Part shown: piece by piece, positions 44,376 through 52,979 of the stretch
How positions within the stretch are numbered: position 1 is the first letter of the stretch
How the letters are laid out: each line of letters starts with the position of its first letter
DNA from: Sandaracinus sp964481145
GTDB lineage: Bacteria > Myxococcota_A > Polyangia > Polyangiales > Sandaracinaceae
Assembly: GCA_964481145.1 (NCBI GenBank)
Contig: CAYZTA010000008.1
Span: 62,001-126,000 of the forward strand
Direction: 5' to 3'
Length of the DNA: 64,000 bases
Notes under the pieces: generated by a model
Told to the model about the DNA's origin: nothing
The model's input: the letters and a program-made list of their open reading frames with translations, nothing else
Databases searched by the model: none
Position numbers and translations under genes: made by a program

Positions 44376-45389
44376 ATGGGTCGGCGCATCGCGATAGCGC
44401 TTTTGATTTCGTTCACTCTGGCTTGTGGAGGGACACAGCAGCCATCGAATCTCAGGTCCTCGGAGGAGCCGATCGAGTTTGAAGACGAGGCCGCGGCGCG
44501 GCGTGCTCCGCCAGCTTCGGAGATGGTCGCCCAGGCGGAGCTCTTGATCGCAGAGGGCCAAGCCGACGAGGCGATCCCCGTGCTTTTGCGAGCGATCGAA
44601 GAGAATCCTCGAGATGTTCGCGCAAGGCTGAATCTTGGTCTCGCATATGAGATGATCGAAAGCCCAGGAGATGCCGAAGCCGCTTACCGCGACGCCCTTC
44701 GAATCGATCCGAACTTCGTAGAGGCGCTCAACAACCTGGGAGCAATATTGCGCGACAGCGGTCAGCTCGAGGAAGCGATTGCGCTCTTGCGACGCGCGAT
44801 CGAACAACGCCCCGGTTTCGCGTCTGCATACTTGAATCTCGCGCTTGCACTCGAAGACATCGGCGACGACGATGGGGCACTCGAGGCGTACCGTTCGGTG
44901 ATCCGGCTTGCTCCTCGAGATCCCACGAGCCGCACGAATCTGTCGATGATTCTGCTCGAGCGGGGGGAGCGAGAGCAGGCCCTCATCGAGCTCCGTCGGG
45001 CTTTGCCGCTGGCAGAAGGAAGCCGCGCCGATCTTGCTGCGATTGGCAATGGATTGCGCCGTGCAGGCGATCCTGATCTTGCGGTCCGCGCTTTGACGAT
45101 GGCCATCGAGGCCGAAGAAGCTCCGCCGCCGCCGGCGATTCGTGCGGAGCTCGCGCTCGCGGAATATGCAGCGGGTGAGAGGGAGGATGCGATGACTCGA
45201 ATTCGTGATCTCCTTCGAGACGAACCAACCTATCCCGATGCGCATTGGGTGCTCGCCAATATGCTCGCCGCGCGAGAATCATGGCGAGAAGCCGCCGATC
45301 ATTATCAAACATTTCTTCGCATGGCGCCGAATGCACCCGAGGCAGAGCAAGCACGAGCGCGGCTCGAGTACGTGCGCTCACGGCGATGA
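44376..45389 (+). CDS. TPR lipoprotein
   Basis: A 337-residue lipoprotein starting at ATG 44376, with AAGGAGA five bases upstream (ATG 44373 is too close to it). MGRRIAIALLISFTLAC gives the lipobox. The rest is a series of tetratricopeptide repeats, about seven or eight (ARLNLGLAYEMIESPGDAEAAYRDALRIDPNF, LNNLGAILRDSGQLEEA and SAYLNLALALEDIGDDDGALEAYRSV). TPR arrays in lipoproteins hold outer-membrane assembly or pilus complexes (as PilF/BamD do). It is 18 nt behind glnD, so it may be co-transcribed. Confidence 0.8.
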   Translation: MGRRIAIALLISFTLACGGTQQPSNLRSSEEPIEFEDEAAARRAPPASEMVAQAELLIAEGQADEAIPVLLRAIEENPRDVRARLNLGLAYEMIESPGDAEAAYRDALRIDPNFVEALNNLGAILRDSGQLEEAIALLRRAIEQRPGFASAYLNLALALEDIGDDDGALEAYRSVIRLAPRDPTSRTNLSMILLERGEREQALIELRRALPLAEGSRADLAAIGNGLRRAGDPDLAVRALTMAIEAEEAPPPPAIRAELALAEYAAGEREDAMTRIRDLLRDEPTYPDAHWVLANMLAARESWREAADHYQTFLRMAPNAPEAEQARARLEYVRSRR

Positions 45390-45435
45390 GCCACGCTCTC
45401 TTGACCCAGAGGAGTGGCTCGGGTAGGGCGCGTTC

Positions 45436-46257
45436 ATGGCGAATCAAATCGAACGAGAGATCGAAGCGGCAGGCGGAGCCATCGGAGTGCGCGCGGAGCA
45501 ACGCGGTGCATTGGCGATTTGGACGATCGATCGTCCCGATCGACGAAACGCGCTCTCTCGTTCGGTCGTTCGTGAGATAGGTCGCTTGGCTCGGGAGGCG
45601 AGCCGCGATCGCGCGCTTCGTGCGGTGATCATCACCGGCGCAGGCGGGCAGGCCTTTTCGGCGGGTGCTGATCTGAAAGAGCGCCAGGGGATGATAGAAG
45701 AGGAGGTTCGTGATTTTTTGAGCCTCTATCGGGTGTCACTTCGCGATCTCGATGAGCTTCCGATCCCCGTGGTGGCCGCCATCGATGGCGTTGCGTTCGG
45801 CGGGGGGCTCGAGCTCGCCTTGGCGTGCGACTTTCGGATCGCCGTGCCGACTGCACAGCTCGGCCTGACCGAGACCTCGCTCGGAATCATCCCTGGCGCG
45901 GGTGGAACTCAACGATTGACTCGTGAGATCGGGGCTGCACGAGCCAAAGAGTGGATCCTCTTCGCACGGCGTCTTTCTGCATCGGAAGCGCTCGATTACG
46001 GCGTCATTCATCACATCGCACCGGTCGGCCGCACGGCGCTCGATGCCGCAATCGAATGGATCGACCCACTTCTCTCCGGCGCGCCCATCGCGATCTCAGC
46101 GGCTCTCTCTGCCATCGACGCGGCGAGCGAGCTTTCGCTCGAAGAAGGTCTGTCGTTCGAACGCGCTTGTTACGAGCGAACGCTCGTCTCACGCGATCGA
46201 CGTGAAGCGCTGGAAGCATTCGCGCAAAAGCGCAAGCCTCGATTCACTGGAGAATGA
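45436..46257 (+). CDS. Enoyl-CoA hydratase/isomerase family protein
   Basis: A 273-residue crotonase-fold enzyme. LAIWTIDRPDRRNALSRSV starts the domain, followed by the oxyanion-hole block FSAGADLKER, VAAIDGVAFGGGLELALACDFRIAV (catalytic Glu of GGGLEL) and LTETSLGIIPGAGGTQRL with the second catalytic Glu. Both glutamates are present, so hydratase activity is likely, of the AUH/methylglutaconyl type rather than a simple isomerase. The exact acyl-CoA is unknown. Convergent with the AgmX-like gene, 4 nt apart. Confidence 0.88.
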   Translation: MANQIEREIEAAGGAIGVRAEQRGALAIWTIDRPDRRNALSRSVVREIGRLAREASRDRALRAVIITGAGGQAFSAGADLKERQGMIEEEVRDFLSLYRVSLRDLDELPIPVVAAIDGVAFGGGLELALACDFRIAVPTAQLGLTETSLGIIPGAGGTQRLTREIGAARAKEWILFARRLSASEALDYGVIHHIAPVGRTALDAAIEWIDPLLSGAPIAISAALSAIDAASELSLEEGLSFERACYERTLVSRDRREALEAFAQKRKPRFTGE

Positions 46258-46261
46258 GCGT

Positions 46262-46888
46262 TCATTCGAGCGTGATCGGATAACGAACGACCATCTCGGG
46301 GCCATCGAAGCGAGCGAATTCGATGCTTCGTGCGGTGGCGCGCAAACATTCTCCGCATTCTCCCGTCGTGAGCGCGGCGGGGCCGCTCAAATTGACGGCG
46401 GTGGCTCGTCCACTCCCTGCGATCCGAAGCCCGAACACCAAGCGCCCCTGAACGAGGTCGTCTCCTGCTGCGAGGACGAAGCAGCGGCGAATTCTCCCCA
46501 TCACGGAATCGAAGCCAGCATCGACCTGAGCGCCCGAGAGCTGCTGCTCGCCCCCATGACCTTCGCCGTCGATCACGCGCATCTCATGTTCGCGAAGATC
46601 ATCGCCGGTCGTCGCGGCCCCTTGGGGGGCCGCCGCGGAAGGGCGCCCTTCACGTTCTGCTCTGCGTGATGTGCGGCGCTTGGATCGCCTTGGGCTCGAG
46701 CCCTCTTCGAGGACGGCTCCACCCGGATCCAACGGCACATCGTCACTGGCAGAAGATTGCGCCACTTCCGGTGGGCCCCAGCCGTATTCCACATGCAACA
46801 CGCCAAGCGCGCTACCAAAGAGCAGCGTCGCGGTCGCAAATCCCGCAAGAAATCTCACCACCGCGCGTCCGCATACCACAGGTTCCAA
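46262..46888 (-). CDS. AgmX/TonB-type C-terminal domain membrane protein
   Basis: A protein of about 208 residues. Its start is uncertain: TTG at 46888, or GTG codons closer in such as 46861, since the frame begins within 12-50 bases of the divergent gene. One membrane helix near the N-terminus (VVRFLAGFATATLLFGSALGVL), a Ser/Arg-rich spacer and a compact C-terminal domain (GFDSVMGRIRRCFVLAAG, LVFGLRIAGSGRATAV, CGECLRATARSIEFARF) of the AgmX/PglI-type family that occurs widely in Myxococcota, linked to gliding and energy-transduction proteins. Cys in CGEC and RRCF could form a disulfide. Confidence 0.6.
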   Translation of the reverse strand: MEPVVCGRAVVRFLAGFATATLLFGSALGVLHVEYGWGPPEVAQSSASDDVPLDPGGAVLEEGSSPRRSKRRTSRRAEREGRPSAAAPQGAATTGDDLREHEMRVIDGEGHGGEQQLSGAQVDAGFDSVMGRIRRCFVLAAGDDLVQGRLVFGLRIAGSGRATAVNLSGPAALTTGECGECLRATARSIEFARFDGPEMVVRYPITLE

Positions 46889-46900
46889 GTGGTTGCGAGA

Positions 46901-47683
46901 ATGAGGAACATGCCTCGCTTGACCACGAAACGACGCTCATCTAGCTTGCGGCCCGTGTCTTGGCCTCGCATCGATGCATTTCGCGTTTTTCTCCTCGCGT
47001 TTTTTCTCTTCGGTCCATCACGTGTCCTGGCGCAGGAGCCAGTCGAAGGTGAAGCTCCCGAACGAGAAGAAGCTGGGCATTCCCGTGGCGGCTATGCTTG
47101 GGGTGAAGAACGTGAAGATCTCACTTCAACGACCTCCGCATATCATCGGTTTGGCCACGCGTTCGTGAGCCTTGGTGCAGGTGGAACCATACGCATTCTT
47201 GCGTACGCAGACGTCTGTGATGATCGAGTTCCCGGTCGTGAAGGCTGTCGTTTCTCGCCACCATATCTCCAGCTTCGAGGCGGGTGGTTCTTCGAGGGTG
47301 ATGGCGACATTCAGCATGGCGTGGGTCTCGGGGTTGCATCGAACCTGAGTCCGGACGGAACGACTGGGCTCGGGATCGATCCCTTCACCCAATGGGTGCT
47401 GAGCCCCAGCTATTTCTTCCGATATCATTTCAGCCCTTGGTTTCAGCTCATGGCTCATTTCGGTGTTCCGATGGCCATCTCCAACGTGACGGGCGCCGGA
47501 CAGAGCGCAACGGACTTCAACTGGGGTTTTGAGCTTCAAGTCGGGGGGGTCTTCAAGTTCCTCACGGGGCTCGGTGTGTACGCTGCTGCGAACGTCACGA
47601 CTTGGTTTGCGGGCGTGGACATGGTGTGGCCGACCCTCAGCTTCGAGGGGGGTCTGATGTTCGAGTACGAGGTGCTTCCATGA
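46901..47683 (+). CDS. Outer-membrane beta-barrel-like protein, first gene of a three-gene operon
   Basis: About 260 residues from ATG 46901; ATG 46910 and GTG 46955 are alternatives, and the last keeps the signal peptide (DAFRVFLLAFFLFGPSRVLAQ). After cleavage come alternating aromatic strands (FVSLGAGGTIRILAY, LQLRGGWFFEGDGDIQHGVGLGV, FTQWVLSPSYFFRYHFSPWFQLMAHFG, GFELQVGGVFKFLTGLGVYAA) and it ends in LSFEGGLMFEYEVLP. The pattern of eight or more amphipathic strands points to a small outer-membrane barrel. Two cysteines (VCDDRVPGREGC) sit in one loop. Its stop overlaps the next start (ATGA). The function is unknown. Confidence 0.65.
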   Translation: MRNMPRLTTKRRSSSLRPVSWPRIDAFRVFLLAFFLFGPSRVLAQEPVEGEAPEREEAGHSRGGYAWGEEREDLTSTTSAYHRFGHAFVSLGAGGTIRILAYADVCDDRVPGREGCRFSPPYLQLRGGWFFEGDGDIQHGVGLGVASNLSPDGTTGLGIDPFTQWVLSPSYFFRYHFSPWFQLMAHFGVPMAISNVTGAGQSATDFNWGFELQVGGVFKFLTGLGVYAAANVTTWFAGVDMVWPTLSFEGGLMFEYEVLP

Positions 47684-48081
47684 CGTCCGCACGTCGCTCC
47701 AATCTCATGACGCGTGCCGCGTTGGTGATCGTGATGGCACTGGCGATCGGCGCGCCGACTCCTGGTCACATCTCCGGGTGCAGCACGAGCTCGAACGCCG
47801 CAGACTTCCAAAGTTTTTGCGTCGGGTTCGAAGAACGCGTCTGCTATCGCGACGCCGAAGCGGGGCGCCTCGATGGCGACGGATACGATGCATGCCGCGC
47901 ATCGATCGAAAATCGCTGTTCAGGTGGCAATTTCCCCCCTGGTTGCGCGCCAAGCAACTCCACGGCGCAAGCCTGTTTCGACGCGCTCGTCAAGCCCGCG
48001 GACTTCCCTATCGAAGTGAGCCTCGGCAACCCCGCGCTCCCCGAATGCCAAGCGATCTGCGGCGTGGAGGGCATCGAATGA
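47680..48081 (+). CDS. Small Cys-rich lipoprotein, second gene of the operon
   Basis: A 133-residue protein starting at ATG 47680, which overlaps the previous stop by four bases. The N-terminus (MTSARRSNLMTRAALVIVMALAIGAPTPGHISGC) has a lipoprotein-type signal. The mature part has about nine cysteines in spaced positions (FCVGFEERVCYRD, ACRASIENRCSGG, PPGCAPSN, ACFDALVKP, ECQAICG) that could form four disulfides. No known family is recognised. It ends at 48081 with a four-base overlap (ATGA) to the third gene, so all three are translationally coupled. Confidence 0.65.
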   Translation: MTSARRSNLMTRAALVIVMALAIGAPTPGHISGCSTSSNAADFQSFCVGFEERVCYRDAEAGRLDGDGYDACRASIENRCSGGNFPPGCAPSNSTAQACFDALVKPADFPIEVSLGNPALPECQAICGVEGIE

Positions 48082-49295
48082 ACAGTGTCATGCGAATGGT
48101 CGCCGCAGGCGCCGTCTCCATTACCATCGCGTCGTGTGCGACCGTCGCGAGCCACGACGAATATGCAAGCTATCGAAGCTTGCACCTGGCTCACGAACAA
48201 AACGAGCGCCTGGAGGCTTTGGCGCGCTATGCCGAGCGCTTTCCGACCGGGCTCTGGATCGAAGAAGTCCGCTCAGAACGCAACGCGAAAGAGCCCGAGG
48301 TGTGGGCGAGCCACAATGCCACGCCCGAGGGCTTGCAGTTCTATCTCGCGGTCTATCCAGACGGCACGTATGTGCAGCAAGCCCAACAACGGCTCGCCGC
48401 GCTCAGCACGGTCCATGTCCGTCGCGAAGTCGAGCAGGAGCACGTCCAGGAGCTGCATCAAGAACAGCGTCAGCAAGCTTCTGAAGATCGCCGCCTCTGG
48501 GTGACCCGTGCGGTCCAATTCTGGACTCGCATCCTCCTAGGAGTTCGCAACTATGGCCAGAGCATTGGCCAAGTGGCCCGTGCAAACCCGGATTTTTCAC
48601 AGGCCTTCGGCCAGGTTCCGGCGCCTCTTTGCACCCCGACATCATGTATCAAGCACTATCACGCGCGATACGCGATTCCTGTTCCCGGAGCGACACGTAT
48701 CGAACGTGAGATTCACGTTTTTCTACGGATCCTGCTTGAGCAAGGACGTGTGCAGCGGGTCGAGCTGTTGATCCCCAACAAGGGATTTTCGCGATGGTAC
48801 GAGCTCGTCCATCGAACGGTCGTCACCGATGAAGACCCCGAGCAACGCCAAGCTGCGCTCACATGGGCCCTCGAGCAGCTCGAGCCGGTGATGGCCGAGG
48901 CCTTTGCGGGGGCTCAGACCGTCGATGTGATTCCTGCACCCATCTCTCCGATTTCAGCATCCGCGCAAGCTGCGAGTGCGGCGCCGGGAGAATCTGAACA
49001 GATGGCTCCAGAAGCATCTCCACCCGTCGCTTCGAGTGAAGACGCTTCGAGATCAGAAGAGCCCGAAGCTCAAACTGAAATCGATGAGCTGCTTTCGCAG
49101 GCTGTCGGCCCAGACGCCCAATCAGGAACGCCCACGATGGAGGAAGAGCCTCCACCGGACATCTCCGCATTGACCTTGCCCATCGGCCTCCGGGCAGCCC
49201 AGAGGGGCAATGTTCGAATGGTCGTCTTTGCGGCGGGTGACGAAGATTATGCCGAGGGGTACGACGGGTTCTATATCGAAATTGCACGAGACTGA
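48078..49295 (+). CDS. Lipoprotein with coiled-coil N-terminus, third gene of the operon
   Basis: A 405-residue lipoprotein starting at ATG 48078 (MRMVAAGAVSITIASC, lipobox). Residues about 30-140 include a repeat-like helical segment (YRSLHLAHEQNERLEALARYAERFPTG) and a long charged coiled coil (VRREVEQEHVQELHQEQRQQ). Residues about 150-270 look globular (ILLGVRNYGQSIGQ, YAIPVPGATRIEREIHVFLRILLE, LLIPNKGFSRWYELVHRTV), then an acidic Pro/Ala linker and a short C-terminal beta part. The protein should reach from the membrane into the periplasm. Family unknown. Coupled to the Cys-rich lipoprotein upstream and 11 bases before the regulator gene. Confidence 0.7.
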   Translation: MNSVMRMVAAGAVSITIASCATVASHDEYASYRSLHLAHEQNERLEALARYAERFPTGLWIEEVRSERNAKEPEVWASHNATPEGLQFYLAVYPDGTYVQQAQQRLAALSTVHVRREVEQEHVQELHQEQRQQASEDRRLWVTRAVQFWTRILLGVRNYGQSIGQVARANPDFSQAFGQVPAPLCTPTSCIKHYHARYAIPVPGATRIEREIHVFLRILLEQGRVQRVELLIPNKGFSRWYELVHRTVVTDEDPEQRQAALTWALEQLEPVMAEAFAGAQTVDVIPAPISPISASAQAASAAPGESEQMAPEASPPVASSEDASRSEEPEAQTEIDELLSQAVGPDAQSGTPTMEEEPPPDISALTLPIGLRAAQRGNVRMVVFAAGDEDYAEGYDGFYIEIARD

Positions 49296-49306
49296 CCGTA
49301 GCTGAG

Positions 49307-49867
49307 ATGAGCTCAGAACCGCTGTTCGACTCCGCCATGAGCCCGGCCGAGCGCACCGTTTCGGAGGCGATCGGTCGCTTGATCGAATTCTGGGGATTCA
49401 AGCGACATATGGGCCGAGTTTGGGCGGTGCTTCATCTGAGCGATCAGCCGCTCACGTCTCGGGATTTGCAAGAACGTCTTTCACTCAGCACGGGTTCCGT
49501 CTCGATGACATTGACGGAATTACAGCGCTGGGGTGTGGTTCGTAGGATTGCGATCGAGGGCTCGCGCGCCGAGCATTTCACCGCGGAAAACGATCTTTGG
49601 AAGATGGTCTCGCGGGTGTTGCGAGAACGCGAGCTCGTTGAAATCCAAGAAGCCATCGCACGGTTTGAGACGGGGCTCGTCGAGCTCGAAGGCGAAGCGC
49701 CCGAGAGTGAGGAAGAGCGTGCTCACCACGCGATCCAAAAAGCACGCATCAAAGAGCTCCTGGAAGTCGCTCGGTTGGGCCGTTCGCTCCTGGAGGCATT
49801 GGTATCGACGGCCCAGGTCGACGCCACAGCGCTCGCCAAGCTGTTCCTCGGATCAAACCAAAACTGA
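49307..49867 (+). CDS. GbsR/MarR-family transcriptional regulator
   Basis: A 186-residue regulator: ERTVSEAIGRLIEFWGFKRHMGRVWAVLHLSDQPLTSRDLQERL, then LSTGSVSMTLTELQRWGVVRRI with EHFTAEND, the winged-helix of the GbsR subgroup of MarR proteins (choline/betaine sensors in Bacillus, other ligands elsewhere). The C-terminal helices (RIKELLEVARLGRSLLEAL) mediate dimers. It is 11 bases behind the three-gene envelope operon, on the same strand, so it is likely its own regulator or part of the same operon; the ligand is unknown. Confidence 0.8.
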   Translation: MSSEPLFDSAMSPAERTVSEAIGRLIEFWGFKRHMGRVWAVLHLSDQPLTSRDLQERLSLSTGSVSMTLTELQRWGVVRRIAIEGSRAEHFTAENDLWKMVSRVLRERELVEIQEAIARFETGLVELEGEAPESEEERAHHAIQKARIKELLEVARLGRSLLEALVSTAQVDATALAKLFLGSNQN

Positions 49868-49969
49868 GCGGCCTGCCCTCGTTTTTACGATATGCGACTT
49901 CGCAGAAGATGGATTATGTCAACTGGCATGGCGATTCAGGAGGAGACCTTGGGTCGTCTCAATCTGACC

Positions 49970-51199
49970 TCACAAAATGGCAAATACGAAGAGCGTTCCC
50001 GAGTTGGAGAGCACTCCGCCAAGGCCGTGGGAGACTGCCGCGGGTGCTGCGAAGCCATGCCCGGCTTCGATGCGTCCCACTTCGATTCCTCCACTGCGGG
50101 TCAACGTGAGGAGCCCACCTTCGCTCTCACCCACGATCACCAAATCATCCACCACGAGCGGCACCGTGGGTGCGCCACGCTCGATTTCATTTCGCCAAAT
50201 CTGTTCGCCATCTCGAGCCCTCAGCGCGAGCACTCCGAGATCCCCCGAAGATGCGATGAGGACATCGTCGTCTGCCTGCGCCAACCCGACGATTCCGGTG
50301 AGCTCGTCTCGAATCCATAGGACGGACCCGCTGCTTCGCTCCAACGCATAGAGGCCTCCAGCAAACGACGCGACGTACACTGTGTCGCCCACCACGAGCG
50401 GAGTCGTGTCGACATCGGTGAACCGGAGTGTGTCTGATTCGGGCAAATCCGCGGCTGTGTCGCGTTCCCACAAAATGCTGCCATCTCGAGGGTCGAGAGC
50501 CACGACGGTTCCATCGGTAAATGCGGTGATGAGCTGTCGATCCGTCAGCACGAGGCCAGCATGTTCGGTGACGTAAAAGCCTTCGGGCGCCTCACGTCGA
50601 TAGCGCCAGAGGGCCTCTCCAGTCGACCGATCGAAAGCCACCACGATATCCGCGTCGGTGATGACGTAAATTGCATCATTCGTAGCCGCCGGCGGACGCC
50701 CCACGGCACCCCCCAGTTCGGCTCGCCAGCGCAGCTCTCCACTCGAGGCCACGAGTGCGTGAACGAAGCCATCATCACTGGCCACGAAGAGCTGATTCCG
50801 GTCCGCATCGAGGAACGGCTGAGAGCCAATCGCGCCGCCCGCTTGGTAGGACCAAATGGGCGTTCCCGTGCCGGTCAACGCCCACAGCGCCCCTGCGCTC
50901 GATCCGACGTAAATACGATTTCCCATGGGGTCGAGCGTCGGAACGGCGCGTTCGATGTTCACTGAGCGACCCAGGAGATCACCCGAGAACCGGAGGATCC
51001 CCGCAGTCGCGACCGAGGGCCCTCCGTATTCGGGGGCCAACTGACGCGTCCACCGAAGTGGCGTTCGTCCAGCAGCCGCGCGACCACGCTGCCCCTCGAG
51101 GCCTCGGTCGACATCCCCACCAAGCCCAATGGACGCGCAGCCGACGAGGCTCGCGCACATCCACAGAAGAACAGCCGACCCAAACCCGAAACGCGTCAC
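49970..51199 (-). CDS. bamB: BamB-like PQQ-repeat outer-membrane assembly lipoprotein
   Basis: A 409-residue lipoprotein (VLLWMCASLVGC lipobox) that is a beta-propeller of PQQ-type repeats (VGSSAGALWALTGTGTPIWSYQ, FVASDDGFVHALVASSGELRWRAELGG, TDGTVVALDPRDGSILWERDT, YVASFAGGLYALERSSGSVLWIRDE), about seven or eight blades, matching BamB of the BAM complex. Its ATG overlaps the upstream YfgM-like gene stop by four bases (ATGA), a coupling also seen for E. coli yfgM-bamB. der (engA), which usually follows, is absent; a convergent regulator gene lies there. Confidence 0.85.
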   Translation of the reverse strand: MTRFGFGSAVLLWMCASLVGCASIGLGGDVDRGLEGQRGRAAAGRTPLRWTRQLAPEYGGPSVATAGILRFSGDLLGRSVNIERAVPTLDPMGNRIYVGSSAGALWALTGTGTPIWSYQAGGAIGSQPFLDADRNQLFVASDDGFVHALVASSGELRWRAELGGAVGRPPAATNDAIYVITDADIVVAFDRSTGEALWRYRREAPEGFYVTEHAGLVLTDRQLITAFTDGTVVALDPRDGSILWERDTAADLPESDTLRFTDVDTTPLVVGDTVYVASFAGGLYALERSSGSVLWIRDELTGIVGLAQADDDVLIASSGDLGVLALRARDGEQIWRNEIERGAPTVPLVVDDLVIVGESEGGLLTLTRSGGIEVGRIEAGHGFAAPAAVSHGLGGVLSNSGTLFVFAIL

Positions 51200-52320
51200 T
51201 CGCCCGCGCCCTGCTGTTCGAGCTGCCTTCGAAGTTGTTCGAGGATCTGAGGATCGATGCCCTCGAGTCCAGAAGGAAGCTGGCCACCAGGACCGATCAA
51301 CGAAGGCGTGCTCGAACTCGATATCGAGCTCGGGTCGAGCTCTCGAAGCTTCATTTCTGCCTGAGCGAGCACGAATGGGAACGCAGGCTCTTCACCGTCC
51401 CCTCGAAGCCGCGTGACGAGCTCGCGGAGCGCCGTCGTGGCCTGAACGACTTCGCCGTTGGCGAGCCTCATCCGCGCGATGTGATAATCGGCAGGCCCTT
51501 GAAATGCTCCATCTTCGATGGTGCGGAGCTCTTCGTATTTCTCGATGGCTGAAGCCCACTGCTCAGTCACTTCGTACGTAAAGCCAATGCCCTCGAGGGC
51601 ACGCCATGCAATCATGGGGTCGCCCCCCGCTTCATGCAGGGCTCGTTCATACGCCGCGCGTGATTCTTCGAACTGACCGAGCTCGAAGAGGGCTCGAGCT
51701 TCTCCCAGTTGGGCCCAAGGGGCTGCATGAGAGCTGCCGTATTCTTGGGTGACTCGACGATAAGCTTCGAGGGCGGCCTGTGCCCGCTCGTCACGGGTGG
51801 CAAACGCCGGAGCTTCAGACTCGCGCTCTTCCTCGGAAGGTGTCGTGCGAATCTCGGCATTGGCGATTTCGAGAGCGGTTTCGAGTAGTGATCCGGCCGC
51901 TTCCGCCTGACTCGCGCTCCACCAGCCGAATGAAACCCAGCCGAGAGCGGCAAGAACGACCACGGAAAAAATGCCAACGGCGAGGTTTCGGTTGGTCTTC
52001 GCCCATTCGGAGGCTTGCGATGCGGCATGTCCCAACGAACTCGATTTGAGTGCGTCGATCGACTGCTTCGTTGCGTCGACTCCGGCCCCTGAAGCCGCGT
52101 TTTCACGGCTTTTCTTGGCCGCCTTTTTTGCAGCTTTCGCAGCTTTCGCTGCGGCGAGACGAGCGCCTGCGCTTTCGGCCGTCGTCTTCGACGCATTCAT
52201 CGCCGAGGACGATTCAGACTCCGAATCACCACGTCCCGATTTTTCTTCGGACTCGGCGACGTTTTCGTCAGGCTCACCGCCCTCGCGCTCGTCGAACTCC
52301 TGCTGCTCCTCGGTGGACAC
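51196..52320 (-). CDS. YfgM-like TPR membrane protein
   Basis: A 374-residue protein starting at GTG 52320 with GGAGAG about eight bases upstream. Residues about 1-90 are acidic then Ala/Lys-rich (ARLAAAKAAKAAKKAAKK) and cytoplasmic; one membrane helix follows (NLAVGIFSVVVLAALGWVSFGWW, about 110-132). The periplasmic part has TPR-like helices (AALEAYRRVTQEYGSSHAAPWAQLGEARALFELGQFEESRAAYERAL). E. coli YfgM is a membrane TPR protein that links the Sec translocon to periplasmic chaperones. The long N-terminal extension is unusual. Coupled to bamB. Confidence 0.8.
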   Translation of the reverse strand: MSTEEQQEFDEREGGEPDENVAESEEKSGRGDSESESSSAMNASKTTAESAGARLAAAKAAKAAKKAAKKSRENAASGAGVDATKQSIDALKSSSLGHAASQASEWAKTNRNLAVGIFSVVVLAALGWVSFGWWSASQAEAAGSLLETALEIANAEIRTTPSEEERESEAPAFATRDERAQAALEAYRRVTQEYGSSHAAPWAQLGEARALFELGQFEESRAAYERALHEAGGDPMIAWRALEGIGFTYEVTEQWASAIEKYEELRTIEDGAFQGPADYHIARMRLANGEVVQATTALRELVTRLRGDGEEPAFPFVLAQAEMKLRELDPSSISSSSTPSLIGPGGQLPSGLEGIDPQILEQLRRQLEQQGAGE

Positions 52321-52429
52321 GCTTGACTCTCTCCAAAGAACCCCACGTTGGGGGCGGCACATTACACGCGGCTTGGGGGGCCCGCAACTCGGGCTCGACA
52401 CTTGCGTGTGGCCGCGACATACGAGCTTC

Positions 52430-52978
52430 GTGCGTCATCTGCAAACGATCCTGATCATCGCCCTTCTCCTCGTATTCTTCGCACCTCGAGCCCATGCGTA
52501 CGAGGACCAATTCGGACTCTCGATCGCGGGCGGTTATGCGGTCATTCCAAGCAGCGATCCGCGATCTCCCGCGTCAGCACCCCTGCCTCCACACGGTTTC
52601 GTGCTTCAAGCCGAGGCGTCTCTTGGCCTTGGAGATACGTGGGAGCTTCGCGCCCTTGGTGGATATGCGATGGGCATCGGGGACTCGCTGTTGCACCGCG
52701 CCATCCTCGGGGCCGAAATCGTTTATCTCATCGACATCCTCGAGGTCGTGCCCTTTTTGGGCCTCGGGATCGACGCGCCCATTTCGGTGTTGGGTGACGA
52801 AGTCTGGGCCGACTTTGCTGGGCATGCCGTGCTCGGCGTCGATTGGCTCTTGGCCCGTGAATACTCGATTGGTCTCGAACTGCGCCCTTACGTCCTCTTC
52901 ACGGCCCTCCCAAGAAGCTCGGGCGACCCGGTCTGGATGACCGCGGTCGCCCGCTTTCAGTACTTGTTCGAGATTTGA
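52430..52978 (+). CDS. Small outer-membrane barrel-like protein
   Basis: A 182-residue protein starting at GTG 52430 (VRHLQTILIIALLLVFFAPRAHA, signal peptide). The mature part alternates hydrophobic strands with Gly turns (FGLSIAGGYAVIP, FVLQAEASLGLGDTWELRALGGYAMG, AILGAEIVYLIDILEVVPFLGLGID, GLELRPYVLFTAL) and ends in FQYLFEI, a C-terminal aromatic as needed for BAM insertion. It may be an eight-stranded barrel of the OmpA/OmpW kind. Divergent from yfgM and convergent with the Cys-rich lipoprotein (1-base gap). Function unknown. Confidence 0.65.
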   Translation: MRHLQTILIIALLLVFFAPRAHAYEDQFGLSIAGGYAVIPSSDPRSPASAPLPPHGFVLQAEASLGLGDTWELRALGGYAMGIGDSLLHRAILGAEIVYLIDILEVVPFLGLGIDAPISVLGDEVWADFAGHAVLGVDWLLAREYSIGLELRPYVLFTALPRSSGDPVWMTAVARFQYLFEI

Positions 52979-52979
52979 A

